Shown: positions 41,935 through 54,694, numbered from the stretch's first letter. The stretch: DNA of 64,000 nucleotides from Setomelanomma holmii (GCA_010015745.1 ML978201.1:124001-188000), one strand, 5' to 3'. Program-made: numbers and translations. Notes: generated by a model not told the origin, from the letters alone.

Positions 41935-44240
41935 ATGCCAGCGAGAGCACGCGCCCAGCAGCGTGGTAAGGACTAAACACCCATGAGATGACCTCATATT
42001 GACATTTGAACAGGTGCAGATACGATTCGCATTCTCGTCGCAACCGATAGCCATGTCGGCTACAATGAGCGCGATGCGTATCGCAAGGACGACAGCTGGA
42101 GGACCTTTGATGAAGTCATGTGTCTAGCGAAGAAGCATGATGTCGACATGGTCCTGCATGCCGGAGATCTCTTCCACGAGAACAAGCCATCGCGGAAGTC
42201 GATGTACCATGTCATGCGTTCTATTCGTGAGAACTGCCTTGGCGAGAAGCCATGCGAGCTGGAGTTCCTAAGCGACGCGAGCGAGAACTTTGGTGGCATT
42301 TTTGACCACGTCAACTACGAAGATGAAGACATCAATATCGCCATTCCAGTCTTTGCGATTCATGGTAATCATGACGATCCTTCCGGAGAAGGCTCCTTCT
42401 CACCACTGGATCTTCTTCAGGCATCTGGTCTGGTCAACTACTTCGGACGCACTCCCGAGGTCGACAAGATTGCTGTCAAGCCTGTCCTACTTCAGAAAGG
42501 TCGGACGAAGCTTGCTCTGTACGGACTTAGCAACGTGCGAGACGAGAGGTTGTTTCATACCTGGCGAGACGGCAATGTCAAGTTCTTCCAGCCAGGCATG
42601 CAAAAAGATGAGTGGTTCAATATCATGAGCGTCCATCAGAACCACCATGCTCATACTCCAACGAGCTATCTACCCGAGAACTTTCTTCCCGACTTCATGG
42701 ATCTAGTTGTGTGGGGCCACGAGCACGAGTGCCTGATCGATCCGCGTTTGAACCCCGAGATGGGTTTTCATGTCATGCAACCGGGATCATCGATTGCCAC
42801 TTCGCTCATGCCTGGTGAGGCTGTGCCAAAGCATGTGGCAATATTGAGCATAACTGGCAAGGAGTTCCAGAACGAGACTATCCGACTGAAATCTGTTCGG
42901 CCGTTCATCATGAAGGAAATCGTCCTAGCAGAAGAGAAGGAGATCAAGGACAAGGAGCTCTGGCGCGTGAATGACAACCGCACAAAGATCACCCAGTATC
43001 TGACCAAGGTCGTCGACGAACTCATTGATGAGGCCAAGAGGGAGTGGTTAGAGCTTCAAGATGACAGGGAAGAAGGCGACGACATAGATCCACCACTACC
43101 GCTTGTGCGACTGCGGGTGGAATATACAGCTCCTCAACCTGGCCAATTCCACGTTGAGAATCCGCAACGCTTTTCAAGTGGCTTCCAAGAGCGGGTTGCA
43201 AATACACAAGATATCGTGCAATTCTACCGCAAGAAAAAGACCGCTACTCGGACTGCAAAGAATGTTGCAGAGATGCCGGAGGAGTCGGTAATGGCGGAAA
43301 TGCAAGCAAGCACCATCAAGGTTGACAAGCTAGTCAAAGAGTTCCTGGACGCTCAGAGCCTCACCATTCTGCCACAAAATTCGTTCGGAGATGCCGTCAC
43401 ACAGTTCGTTGACAAAGACGACAAGCACGCCATGGAGCTCTTCGTCGACGAGAGCTTGACTAATCAACTAAAACATTTGATGACCGCCGAGCTTAACGAA
43501 GACGACATCATACAGGAGATGGACACATACAAGGCACATTTGGAGGACCTATTTTCGACTGGCAAGATCAAGAAGAAGAAGCGGTCTAACCTAAAACCCA
43601 AGCCTTTTGGCTGGGAAAGCGATGAGGACGGAACTTGGGCCGACCAACCAGCAGCTTTGATCCGCTCTGATGACGATGGCGACAAGGACGACGCAAGCCT
43701 GGCTTCCGTCACCACCAAGAAGCCTGCGGCTCGTGGCCGTGGCAAAGCTGCAGGCACGACGCGACAAACGGCGGCTGCCACCAAGAAGGCCGTACCAGCT
43801 GCCAAGGGCGGTCGGGGCAAGAAGAAAGTCGTTGAAGAGGAGGAGGAGGATAATGACGACGATATCATTATGCTGAGTGACGGCGACGAAGAGAGCGAGG
43901 AAGCCATCTTCGTGCCCGAGAAGAAAGCTCCAGCAAGGAAGCCTGCTGCGAAAGCACCGGCACGAGCAAAGTCACCGGCCAAGAAGTCGACTGCAGCACG
44001 GACAAGAGCCCCGGCTACAGGCAGACAGGCGACCCTTACTTTCTCACAAGCTGGCACGCAGCGCAGTCAGCCCACGCGGACTCCTGCTGCGCGAGGCAAG
44101 AAGGCCGTCGAGCCAGTAAGTTATGCTCAAGATATCACACTATTGAAAGACTATTGATGTCGATACAGAGCGACGACGAAATCTCTGATGACGAAGACGC
44201 GTTCGATCCTCCAACTTCACGGGGCACGAGGAAGCGGTAG
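41935..44240 (+). CDS. mre11: Mre11 double-strand-break repair nuclease
   Basis: Exons 41935-41965, 42014-44115 and 44169-44240 give 734 residues. Introns are 48 nt (GTAAGG...ACAG) and 53 nt (GTAAGT...ACAG). The five phosphoesterase motifs are all present: DSHVGYNERD, AGDLFHENKPS, GNHDDPSG, HQNHHAH and GHEHEC, with the metal-binding Asp, His and Asn residues intact. The capping and Rad50-binding regions follow to about residue 520. The tail is Lys/Ala-rich with AT-hook-like RGRG patches and acidic clusters, typical of fungal Mre11. The last exon supplies SDDEISDDEDAF and a basic end; reading through the intron would instead add about a dozen unrelated residues. Mre11 works with Rad50 and Xrs2/Nbs1 in the nucleus to process DNA ends. 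Confidence 0.97.
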
Positions 44241-45087
44241 AAAACAGCATGATGAAGAGGACATCACATTTCTCAGAAACTGTAGTTCACGCAGTATGAA
44301 GCTGGTCCTTTCTGGAATCACAGTGGGCAGGACGAACGGATAGCATGCATGGCGACGGCGTTCATTTCATTGAATAATGCTGTTCAAAAGCGACGGTTGG
44401 TGATCAGAGGAGCTGCATGCCATATACAGCCAGATTTGCATTTGAGGTATGTGGTAGGTATCGAAGACATATGCATCACGTTTCTTTCCCATGCATACGT
44501 TTTCGTTTAGCTAAGGTCTCATATTTAATGTATCCTTTCATTTTCAGACAGCTCCTTCGAAGACGCCGGGTGTCGTCGCACCTTCCTCCTACCCTCCGAA
44601 CCGCACGAGATCGAGGCAGCCGCGTCTGTCAGCATCCCCACTGCCTCAGATCCAACGATCTCCTCGGCTACTCTTCTCCAACGATTCGCTCTCTCCTTCC
44701 AACCGCACATCAGGAAAGGCTACTGCGAAGAGGCGGAGTGCATATCTTATCCATCCATCGACCGGTTTCCTTTCTTCATTCAACACACTCATTCGTCTCC
44801 CATTTTGGTCACTCTTCTTGTTCTGCATTGCTGTCTTCAGCTTTTTGGATAGCTGTCGCTCGTTTTCCACATTCGCTCCCTTCATCGATCCGCTTGGAGT
44901 ACGTTACTGTCCCTGCGATCATTTGCCTGCCCTCAGCGGACTACACTGACAACGAACAGGCTATTCGCATCATACCATCTCAACTCTCCTCGCTTGCTCA
45001 GGCCAACTTCACCTTGCTTCTACGCAACCGAAGCTCCAATAATCGAACGGCACGTTGCCTGCCGTCTGGAGTGACGGGCCAACCGTG
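44241..45087. other. Intergenic and long pyrimidine-rich leader
   Basis: Between mre11 and the next plus-strand gene. The right half is strongly CT-rich and free of stops in one frame (44417-45088), which reflects base composition. It probably holds the promoter and 5' leader of the downstream gene. Confidence 0.5.
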
Positions 45088-48000
45088 ATGTCTTACAAAG
45101 TGGAGGAGCTTCTCGCTCTGCGGGACTCGGTCTCGGAATCAGCGGTCTCGATTGACAAGTTTGCCGATGAAGACGTGATCAAGGGTCAGTGATCGTCCCT
45201 CTCCTCCCACCCTTCACTTCACCTCACTTCATTCATCGATGGATCACGTCATACATTTTTCTTGACGAGACAGTTGGCGACGCAAGGCCTCTCTTCTTAG
45301 CAACGCTCATCTATTACTTCTTCCTCTCTCATCCTCAGCCAGTGCAAGCTGACGAAGTATCGCGTAGAGCACGTCCTGCGTCCCTCTGCTTCTGCCTCAG
45401 CAAACCTGGCCAGTCGATCCTCGGGCAGGAGCCTCCGAGTCCCTATCGCGCCGCCATCTGCACCGGCAGCTACACTGGCTGCACCGCAGAAGCGCCCCTC
45501 GCCGACTCCATCAATTAAGCGCGGCAAAGCTGAGAGGCTTCTCAAAGAACACGGCAGCCCACCCGGCCTGCGAGTCACGGCAGGTGGTCGCATTGTTCCT
45601 AGCGATCTGCCACCGCTTGGTACCTCACGCTTCCCAGACAACACCTTCAAGCCGGCACCGCTCCGCGTCGCCCCGGGCAACACCATGCCCACACAAACAC
45701 AATCAGTGGGTAGCAGTGCGGCGCGCATCGAAATCGTCGGAGGCCAACCAGTCATCTTTATTGGGGATCGCATGTTCGCGCTTCCAGCGGTCAACGGCGA
45801 CTCTACCACGGGCAACCCTTCCATCGACCCTATCGCCAAACCAAATCTTCCCACGCTGAGCACACAGACAAGCATGTCCGTATTGCCATTCTGTCCGCCG
45901 CGCGCTGATTCCGCCTCACCCTTCACCGGTCTGGACCTAGCAACCCTTAGGGCCCAGCAGACTCTCAAGAAGCAGGAGCTCCGGACGGTCGAACAGACTG
46001 AGGTCTTGCAAGCACCCCATCAGACAGAGGCATGGCGCGCAGGCATGATTGAGAAGAAGCGTTGCCTCATCGTGGAGCTTGATGCGCTCCGCAAGTCCAT
46101 CACCGCCATCGAGACTGAGAACAACGGTGCATCGCAACCCAGCTCTCTCCCCGGACCCATTGGCAGCATACCGGGCTCTATGACTCTGCCCTCATTCGTT
46201 CCCCAAGTGCAGCAGCCAGTCCCTCAGCCGCTGTACGCATATTCTGCTGCGAACCCCTACGCACCCTTGATGATGTATCAGCCGCCGTTCGGGACCTATC
46301 CCACCATGCCGGCGGCCGAGCCTGCTACTTTCACAGCACCTCCAGCTGGTCCGCCACACTCGCCAGGATCAGCGAGTCGCCGCTCACACGCAATTGAGAT
46401 CAAGCCACCACAAGAGGGAACGAAGAAGCCGGCGCTGAACCCAAAGTCACCGACGTACGAGCCTGCGGCCAAGTCAGCTTCAAGTCAAGGCGCCGTACCT
46501 CCAACACCTTCGCCTCCGAAGCGGTCACCATGGCGTGCTCAGGGTGTGCCACTCTCGGATGGACGCCAGCACCGAGCACACTCGCACAAGCCTAGCTTTT
46601 CTAGCGTGGACACAACAGATTTCTTTCCTAATAATACCCACGAGCATTCAACAACTCGGCTGGCTCCACAGACAGGTGAGCTGAAGCCAGCCTCGAATGA
46701 CAACACCGCGATGCCGTCCACACCGGAGAAGCACTGGCCTGCCAGCCCGTGGAACGAGGCCAACTCTGGTCGCTCGAGAAACAACGAACCGGCTTCCAAG
46801 CTCACTTCGTGGCCAGAAGCTTTTGGCAAGCAACCTTCCTTATCTTCTCTGCGGCAGAGCGCTGCAGCCCAGCCCTCTTCTGGTCTGCTCGAGCGAGCTC
46901 CTGTCATGGGCGCCTTTTCTGCGAACCCGGCCTTCGCCAACAACGAGCCTCGCCGACCAGACTCTGACCAGCGCACAAGGACCAACGAGAATTGGCTATT
47001 GTCTAACAAGGCGGTTATTCATGTTCCTTCGACATACCAAGAGGGGTACCAAGCCGGCTACGATCATGTCGGCATGCCAGACAGTCCAGAGGTCCTTCAA
47101 GGATACATTCAAGGCCTCCTCCATTTCCTATCCGACGAGTCGAAGAAAGGTCGTGTGGATGCTGCTGTGCGCGATTCCTACTTACGTGGCGTCGATTCGC
47201 GCACCCCTTCACTTCGGGGCTTGGTGGCCAACTCGATGCCTCACGACTCTGCCTTAAGCATGTCTTTCAGCCAGGCCAATGCTCCAACTGCCAACCGCGA
47301 GAATATCCACTCTTCCAAGGAGAGCCTCATGGCCACCTTGCGCCGCGACTCAGCGTACAGTCCTCAGAGCAGTGTTAAGAATGCGTCTGGCTCTTATGCC
47401 CGCTTCGATGAAGCGGTGTACGCATCACGCCAGCGCAACGTCTCGGGTATGCAGTATCCTGCTCCAGCCGCCATGTTCCCAGACCGCCTCGCGTCAGGCC
47501 GACAGATTGCATTCGCGTCTGGGGAGAACGACTCTGTCAAGCCCGTTCAGGATCAAGGTAGTGCACCCCTCTCAGATGGTGGCTACCCTCGACAATTCTC
47601 GGGTGCCCAGATCCAGAACCGTGGCTATGGCACGCCCTTTTCCATGCAGCGCTTCTATCCTACGCCAACTGAGATGAGCCCGAAAGGCTTTGGCGGTGAT
47701 GCTGCGCCCGCAACCCGGCCTTTTGCTAACCATCGCTTGTCAGGGCTGGATGGAGCTATGGATGACCTGGCTGATCTGATCCTGGATACACATGTCGATG
47801 AGTCCCGCCCGTCTGCTGGCGGTCGATCGACCGAAGCTCCTGTTGCTCTCGAAGGCGAGGTTGAAGAAGTCGGCGCATCTTGCTTCAAACCATCCAGCGG
47901 CAAGGGAAAACAGAAAGCTCCTCCATCGCCTACCAAGACTTCCGGCAACGGTCGTGACGACGGAGTGTCTTCGCCCAATCCTCCAAGCTCGCCAAAGAAA

Positions 48001-48201
48001 TCCGGAGAGCACTCGCCAGCGAAGAAGCTTGAGCACGTCACCAACAAGATCATGGGCAGACGCACCAAGAAGGACGACCCTCGCACGATGTCTCCCGAGG
48101 ACAAGATCGAGCGCTCTAAGAAGTGGCGAGAGCGTTTCCAGTATATCAAGAGGACGGAGCTCGAGGAGATTGAGAAGCACCGCAGGAATACCCGAACTTG
48201 A
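45088..48201 (+). CDS. Long disordered protein with N-terminal eIF4E-binding motif
   Basis: Exons 45088-45184 and 45368-48201 join over a 183-nt intron (GTCAGT...CGTAG, branch CTGACG) to give 976 residues. The first exon gives MSYKVEELLALRDSVSES. Tyr3-x4-Leu8-Leu9 fits the canonical YxxxxL-hydrophobic eIF4E-binding motif, and the following helix-like LRDS resembles the 4E-T type. The junction gives DEDVIKEHVLRPSASAS. Most of the protein is Pro/Ser-rich and disordered. A short coiled-coil-like segment lies near residue 225-260, a compact conserved-looking block sits near residue 585-650 (YQEGYQAGYDHVGMPDSPEV, then LLHFLSDESKK), and the C-terminus is basic-acidic and helical. The inferred role is translational repression or mRNP assembly through eIF4E. 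This is a motif-based prediction, not a family match. Confidence 0.8.
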
Positions 48202-49660
48202 TTGTTTCGACGCCTTCGTTGTGTTGTCGGTGCAGTCGATTGGACGACCCTACCGCTGATCCTATCTCGCTACCCGCTTTCTTCGTGTTGGCGTTTACCA
48301 GGACCACATCTATCGACTACACGGCTCTATCGACATACTCTTTTGCCGCACTGCTTGCATCGTTCTCGGCTTTGGTCAGCACCGATATCATGTCATGGAA
48401 GGGGACGAGATAATGGTCGAGCATCGGCCGAACGGCAAATCATTTTGTTTGAGTTTTCTTTTCGGTCAACATTCAATTCTGAGGCCTGGAGGACTAGCGG
48501 AGACGAGGAGGCATAGACGAAGCTGGGTCCGGCAGAAGACATGTCTCTTTCCTTTACCTTGGCGTCGTGCATCGTCATGTCTTCAAAGATCATATGACTA
48601 GCTACTCAACATACTCACAGACTGTACAAGTATATCACAACAATACAATTGCCTTGTAATCACTCGTTCCGCGTGCAGTTTGACGTGATGATGTGGATGG
48701 ATCTGAGCTGGTGCTTTTTCGAGCGCAGGTCGGATATTCCGCACCTGGCGTTGTTCCAGAACAGATTGGCGTGGAACGGCGCAATTGCTAGGTTGAACGG
48801 AATAGACACATGGATCACACCCGACAGCACAGCACCAGCACGATTGAGCACGGTTTGAGAGAGGCTATTCACGATGCATGATCAGTGTTGTCAAACTATA
48901 TCTGATCATGGTACAATTCGCACAATGTGAGCAGCACAACTCCGAAACGCAATGGCGCGATGACGTGCCATGTTGCTTCTGCTGTGCTGACAAATCGAGA
49001 CTGCGGTCATCGTGGGGAACGGCAACGGGACGGCGGTATGGTAGCATTAGCAGGCAGGGCGGAGGCGCAAGGAAGGGTCCCTTCAGCGGCGCAGCCGGGG
49101 TGTTGTGTGCATCAGCAAGAGTGATTGCGCGCTGCTTGGACATGCACGAAATACAGCGCAAATGATAGCTGGATGCTGTAACTCCAGCGACTACCCAAGG
49201 CAAAAGGCGAGGGTCTGCAGGTTCCGGTTGGCTGGTGCGGAGCTCGAACGCGGCTTCCTGTCTTCACTCTGCACCTTCCCCCATCCATCATTCGCCGCTG
49301 CGCTTTGGCGGCGGTCACGGCTCTGCCTTCCAGTCCTGATTCACATCCACCACCTCCTCTCCCTCGCCCAGAGCTCAGCGAGTGCAGAGATAAACCCGCT
49401 GCAGCCTCGCATTCCTCGCTCCGCTCCGTCTGCGCCATTTTCCCGGGCGACATTCTTTCACGCCGGAGCAACCCACGCCCCGCCCGCGCTCCAGCCACGC
49501 CAGAGAGCGGCCCTGAACATCGACATCACCCAGCTCGGACATGGCCCACTGACCCACAAGTCACGACACGCATACGCCAGCTCGCCCGCCCACCCCCTTC
49601 ACAACCCATCGTGACTGTTGCTGCTTCTGCTACTGGTAGCAGCTTCGCCGTGTGACCGCC
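48202..49660. other. Intergenic, 1.46 kb
   Basis: 3' region of the preceding gene, then the promoter and long C-rich leader of the kinase gene. The last 450 bases are C-rich, so open frames there are compositional. No RNA gene or repeat recognised. Confidence 0.5.
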
Positions 49661-51708
49661 ATGACGCAGCTTTTCAGCTCCTCGTCGTCCACCCACACCA
49701 ACATGACCGAGAAGCGCACCTTTTCCGGCGTCTCGCTGTCGACGAACAAGCAGGTCAATGGATCCAACAGCCATGTCTCGCAGCGGATTAAGAACTTCTT
49801 CCGCATAAACAGCAATGGCGACGCCCGCAAGATCTCGGATGAGGGCAACGGCACCTCGACGCCCAAGAACGAAAAGTCCGGCTTCCGTCAATCGCGCTTC
49901 ATGCCGCACATGTCTCGCAATCGCTCGCAGACCGTCGCCAGTGAAGGCAATACTCTTGATGACACCGTCTCGCCCGTCGCCCACGCCAACCCGTACTTCG
50001 GCCACCAAGGCCCCCCAGCGCTGCGCCATCACAACGAAGGCAGCGTGCCACCGTCTCCTACCGATACCCCGGCGATAACAACGACCCAGGCCGATGTCGC
50101 AAATGGAGATGCCACAACAGCTGGCAAGGAAGAGTTGGCAAGGAAGCTGCGAAGGGTAGCCTCTGCACCCAATGCCCAGGGACTATTTGCGTCTGGGAAG
50201 TCTACTGAACGACCGCAGACGGCGGAGCTCGGCAAACAGCCCGTGCTGCATCACCCCAACTCGTCGACATTAAGCATGGTGGAGACGGTGCCGCCCGAGC
50301 AGAACAACCATCTCATGCCAACCGAGACCGGAAAGTCGATACCCTCCCCGGGCCAGATCCGCCAGTCTGTGGCTTTCCGACGGACATACAGCTCGAATTC
50401 GATCAAGGTTAGGAACGTGGAAGTTGGCCCAGGCAGCTTCGACAAGATCAAGTTGATCGGAAAGGGTGATGTTGGCAAGGTTTATCTAGTGCGGGAGAAG
50501 AAGTCGAGTCGGCTATATGCCATGAAGGGTACTGTGCTCTGGCCGTTTATACCGATACATGCTAACCTTTTCCAGTACTCAGCAAGAAGGAGATGATCAA
50601 GCGCAACAAGATCAAGCGCGCACTCGCCGAGCAGGAAATCCTGGCCACCAGCAACCACCCCTTTATTGTTACCCTCTACCACTCTTTCCAATCGGAAGAC
50701 CACCTCTACCTGTGCATGGAATATTGTAGCGGCGGAGAATTCTTCCGCGCTCTTCAAACCCGACCGAACAAATGTGTCGACGAGGATGCAGCACGATTTT
50801 ATGCTGCCGAGGTTACAGCCGCATTAGAGTATCTTCACTTGATGGGCTTTATCTATCGCGACCTGAAGCCCGAGAATATTCTGCTACATCAGTCTGGCCA
50901 TATAATGTTGTCAGACTTTGATTTATCCAAGCAGTCCGAGCCAGGCGGTCGACCGACGATGATCATGAACGGTCGCAACGGCACGTCGTCGAATAACCTA
51001 CCCACAATCGATACCAAGTCGTGCATCAACAACTTCAGGACGAATTCATTTGTGGGAACAGAGGAGTACATTGCACCCGAGGTCATCAAGGGTTGCGGAC
51101 ACACAAGCGCCGTTGACTGGTGGACGCTCGGTATCTTGATCTACGAGATGCTCTACGGGACGACACCCTTCAAGGGCAAGAACCGCAATGCGACATTCGC
51201 CAACATCCTGAGAGACGAGGTACCTTTTCCAGAGGGTTCTGGCTCACCGCAAGTGTCAAAGTAAGTTGAAATCAAGGGTAGCAAGTCGCACATACTAACA
51301 ATACATAGTCTCTGCAAGGGCATCATCCGCAAACTGCTCATCAAGGATGAGACGCGCCGACTCGGATCCCGCGCCGGAGCCTCCGACGTGAAGACATCTC
51401 CCTTCTTCCGCACTACGCAATGGGCGCTTTTGCGCCACATGAAGCCTCCAATTGTTCCGCATCAGGGCGCTGGCGTTGAGACACCCAATTTCCGCAACGT
51501 GAAGGAGAGCCAAAGCATCGATATTGGAGCTTCAAGAGTCAAGGGCGTTCCTCTTGACTCTGGTCTCGCTACCCCAGGCGGCGAGATCGCCGACCCTTTC
51601 GAAGAATTCAACAGCGTCACTCTACATCACGACGGCGACGACCATCACCACCAAGCACAGTCAAGCCACGAATACCTCACACCCCAAACATCCAAATCGC
51701 ACCGATAG
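49661..51708 (+). CDS. nrc2: AGC protein kinase, NRC-2 / Fpk1 (flippase kinase) type
   Basis: Exons 49661-50528, 50576-51260 and 51309-51708 give 650 residues. Introns of 47 and 48 nt have GT-AG ends and CTAAC branch sites. The first junction restores [18 protein letters not shown] and the second [14 protein letters not shown]. The kinase domain runs from about residue 258, with the loop [12 protein letters not shown], the catalytic lysine in [16 protein letters not shown], and DFD in place of DFG (LSDFDLSKQ). An insert of about 50 residues follows before [13 protein letters not shown]. The DFD and the activation-loop insert are hallmarks of the phototropin-like AGCVIII group, which includes Neurospora NRC-2 and yeast Fpk1/2. 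These activate phospholipid flippases and affect polarity and conidiation. The N-terminal 250 residues are Ser/Thr-rich and disordered. Confidence 0.95.
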
Positions 51709-52462
51709 AGTCCGTTGTGACTTTGCCTTGTTGTTGCGAGGGTCAAGGAAAAAGTGTGGACATTTGCATTTCTGTATTTCACAACTCACATGGGGGGCGT
51801 TTTGTTGCACAACTCCCGGCTCCACTCCTTAAGTATGATGCGATAGACATTCGGGTCTCATTCATGGCAGCGGCGCTTCTGGAGCATCATACTTCACTTT
51901 AGCCCCGGATCCCGGCTTTTTCAAGCCCTAGGAACTGACGTCTGGCGTTACGGACTTTCTGTAGCATTCTTCGCGCCAGGCACTTTTCAATGACGCAGTG
52001 TCTGAGTACGGCCGCAACTTGGGCAGCATGTGGATAGGAGATGGACTGTGAGGTTGAACGGACTTAGCAGTGAATATATGACAGTCCGAGGCATGACTTG
52101 TAATTTGACAATGGAAGTGTTGTAAATGTTTGTGCTGTGTTGCACTGACCACTCGGAGACCGCGCTTCCCCGCGACGCCCGTATCAGAAGTTGGAGCAAC
52201 AACGCGACGGAACCACAACGATTCATACTCAACCTACCATTGACACCTCCCAAGCGGCGACACAATCCAAGTCAACATCTACAATTTCTTTCGTATAATT
52301 GCCACATACCCCACCAAGCAAGTTCCTGGGCTGCAGCCTCGGCAGCAACACAACAAGCCCACCTCGACGTTTCCAAAAAGCACAGCGCCACAACACAACG
52401 CGCCTCGATACACCGACGACGAGCAAGTGCAGTCTAGAGGAAGGAAATTACCAGAGACAAAC
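51709..52462. other. Intergenic, kinase 3' region and dad3 promoter
   Basis: About 750 bp. The right part is rich in CAC/ACA triplets and forms the dad3 leader. No further gene recognised. Confidence 0.45.
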
Positions 52463-52891
52463 ATGGCGTCAGAAGCTCCGGAGCACCCACTCCCAACATC
52501 ACAGACGGATCACACACATGCTGCGCACGGCGACGAGACGCTGAGTCCGCTGGAGCAAGAAGTCCTAGACGAGTACGCAAAATTACTCGGGAACTTGAAT
52601 AACGTACATTTACCACCTTTCCCCGCTCCTTCCCGCTTCTCAATGTCCCCGCTCGCTGACGCTCGCGCGTAGATGTCAACCCTCCTCCTCGACCTGTCCA
52701 ACTCGCCCTCGGCGGCAATCCTGGATGGGCTGAGAGGGTTGGAGAGAAAGACGAGCTTGGTGTTTACGTTGCTCAAGGCGAGTGTGTATAGTATTGTGTT
52801 GAATCAGCAGATTGGGGAGGATAATCAGGACGAAGACTTGCGTGGGAGTATGGGGCCAAGTCTGGGTGGTGGCGGGGGGAGTGAGGGCTAG
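52463..52891 (+). CDS. dad3: DASH complex subunit Dad3
   Basis: Exons 52463-52603 and 52673-52891 join over a 69-nt intron (GTACAT...GCGTAG, branch CTGACG) to give 119 residues. The junction gives LGNLNNMSTLLLDL. The core LSPLEQEVLDEYAKLLGNL and ILDGLRGLERKTSLVFTLLK followed by ASVYSIV is the Dad3 signature. The 25 N-terminal residues and the Gly-rich tail are variable extras. Dad3 belongs to the ten-protein DASH/Dam1 ring that couples kinetochores to microtubule ends, a fungus-specific complex. It is convergent with the uS5m gene. Confidence 0.94.
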
Positions 52892-53132
52892 TACCCTACG
52901 GAGTGTTGGAGTGGGATGGTAGGACGTGCGGAGATGTGGTGGAAGGAAGGAGGAGAGAGAAGATATGATACCCAATGAGTTAGATGTAAGAGGAATGAGG
53001 ATGGAGAGATGGAGGTCGTGAATGTAGATGTAGATGTATGATACAATTCTATCTACACTACAATCTCTCATGCAGCGTAATGCAATGCAAGCACACAACC
53101 CCCCGGTCCCAATCTCTCCAATCCGATCGTAT

Positions 53133-54493
53133 CTAATGTACACTTCCCCCATAATACACCTTCCTAACATCAACCAATTTCTTCCCTCTCGCGCGCGCAA
53201 TCTCATCCGGCAACTTCTGACTCGTGAGCGCCTCCCACGTGGCTTTGATGACGTTCATTTTATTCCGTGACCGCGGAGTTTTGGCGGCGAGGTCTTGCAG
53301 TCCGGCGGCGCGCGCGAGTTCGAAGATGAGGTGTTGCGTGCGGAGACCGAATCCTGTCGTACAACACATAAAGATTAGCCCACAATATCCACACAGCAGT
53401 GCAAGGCAGAGGGACGTGGAAACCTACCAGGCGGTCTAGCAAACAACTGCACCTTGGTCGCGCCAACCTTCCTCTCCAAATCACCAAACGTAGTCCGGTT
53501 CTCATGCCGCGGCACAGGCCGCATATTCCGTATCGCGCTCATGATGCTTTGTTTCCGTCCCTCCTCAGGCTCCACGCTCTTCCCCTCGCCAACGCCGAGT
53601 AAGCCGTCCTGATTTCCCGCGATGGTCAGGTAGTACAGCGAGCGGATCTTGCCCATGCGCGTTTGGTTCGTGACGGAATGGCTGACGAGCGTTTTCACGC
53701 GGATACTGCGCAGTTTCTGCTTGTCCCAGCCGAGATACTGGAGCAGGCGCTTTTGGCGCGGATCTTCTTCCTCCTCGGTGCTGAGACGCCGGGTTTGGCG
53801 CGCCATGCGATTTTCGAGCCGCGGGAGATCGGGCATGACGGCTGAGTGGCGTGGGTCGGCGAGTGCTTCGAGGGCAGCGGGGTTGCGGGAGGTGTATGTT
53901 GCGCGGGGGTCGAGGGTGGCTTGTGTGAGTGCGGCCTCGAATGAGTCTTGCAGGCGTTGTTCTGTAGCGGCGTCGAGGGCGCCTTCGGGTATGCCGTCGG
54001 GATACATCTTTGCGAGGTTCTCGTTTGCAATGCGCGATATGGCTTCGTCGCGTTCGACATCGTTGGCGAGGCGGAATGTCTTCTTGCCGGGGATGTCGTC
54101 TGGTGTGAGACGCGGCCGGTTGTCGGTCACGGGGTCGACTTCGGCCATGTCATCTTCGTAGGGCAGGAGCCATGGGTCTGTCCGTTGCTGGCCTTGGGTC
54201 AGGACGTCGCGTGTGTCGATTGCGGATTCGGCGGCCTTGATGGCGGCGATTTGCGAGGGCGTGTATTTCTTGGAGAGGAGACTGGTTTCTGTGGTGTCGT
54301 ATTTCGGGTACTCGACTTCGGCGGCTTCATTGAGGAGTTTGAGGTCGTCGGCCTTGATTGACGGGTAGTGCGGTCTTCGTTTGCGGCCCTGTCGTGATGC
54401 GGAGGTTTGGAAGGAGCGTTGTGGTGCTGCTTTAGGAAGTGTCGTGCACGTGGCTTTGGCGAAGAGACATCTCGCAGGTCGGCAGACACTCAT
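53133..54493 (-). CDS. mrps5: Mitochondrial small-subunit ribosomal protein uS5
   Basis: Exons 54493-53428 and 53353-53133 join over a 74-nt intron (GTAGGT...GACAG) to give 428 residues. The junction restores [20 protein letters not shown]. The ATG at 54493 starts a basic mitochondrial presequence ([16 protein letters not shown]); the frame stays open upstream but without another ATG. The long N-terminal extension to about residue 250 is typical of fungal uS5m. The S5 double-stranded RNA-binding region holds [20 protein letters not shown], and the C-terminal S5 domain holds [30 protein letters not shown] and VRKVYYGG. It helps form the mRNA entry side of the mitochondrial small subunit. It is divergent from trm2 with 201 bp between starts. 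Confidence 0.94.
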
Positions 54494-54694
54494 CTTAGCT
54501 TGACCGTCCCACCGAAGGTCAATTGGGCGTCGTGGGATGCGGCGGGGCAACTCGTGTGCTGCTCCCTCACAAGTGAAGTTCAAGCGCTCCCAAAAAGATG
54601 GAGTCCGAGCGCTGAATATGCGACTAGCCAATCGCCGCTTTTCCCAACGCGGTGACTAACATAACTATTTCTACCACAGGATATCTCATCCTGC
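54494..54694. promoter_or_regulatory. Short divergent promoter, mrps5 / trm2
   Basis: 201 bp between two start codons on opposite strands, so both promoters are compressed or shared. The CCAAT on the minus strand at about 54633 could be a binding site; this is only a sequence match. Confidence 0.45.

Noticed and set aside
44417..45088. Plus-strand open frame of 223 codons before the eIF4E-binding-motif gene
   Set aside because: Strongly CT-rich leader; lack of stops follows from composition and the translation is low-complexity Ser/Arg/Leu.
49105..49614. Open frames in the C-rich leader of the kinase gene
   Set aside because: Overlapping frames on both strands in a C-rich region, with no protein-like features.
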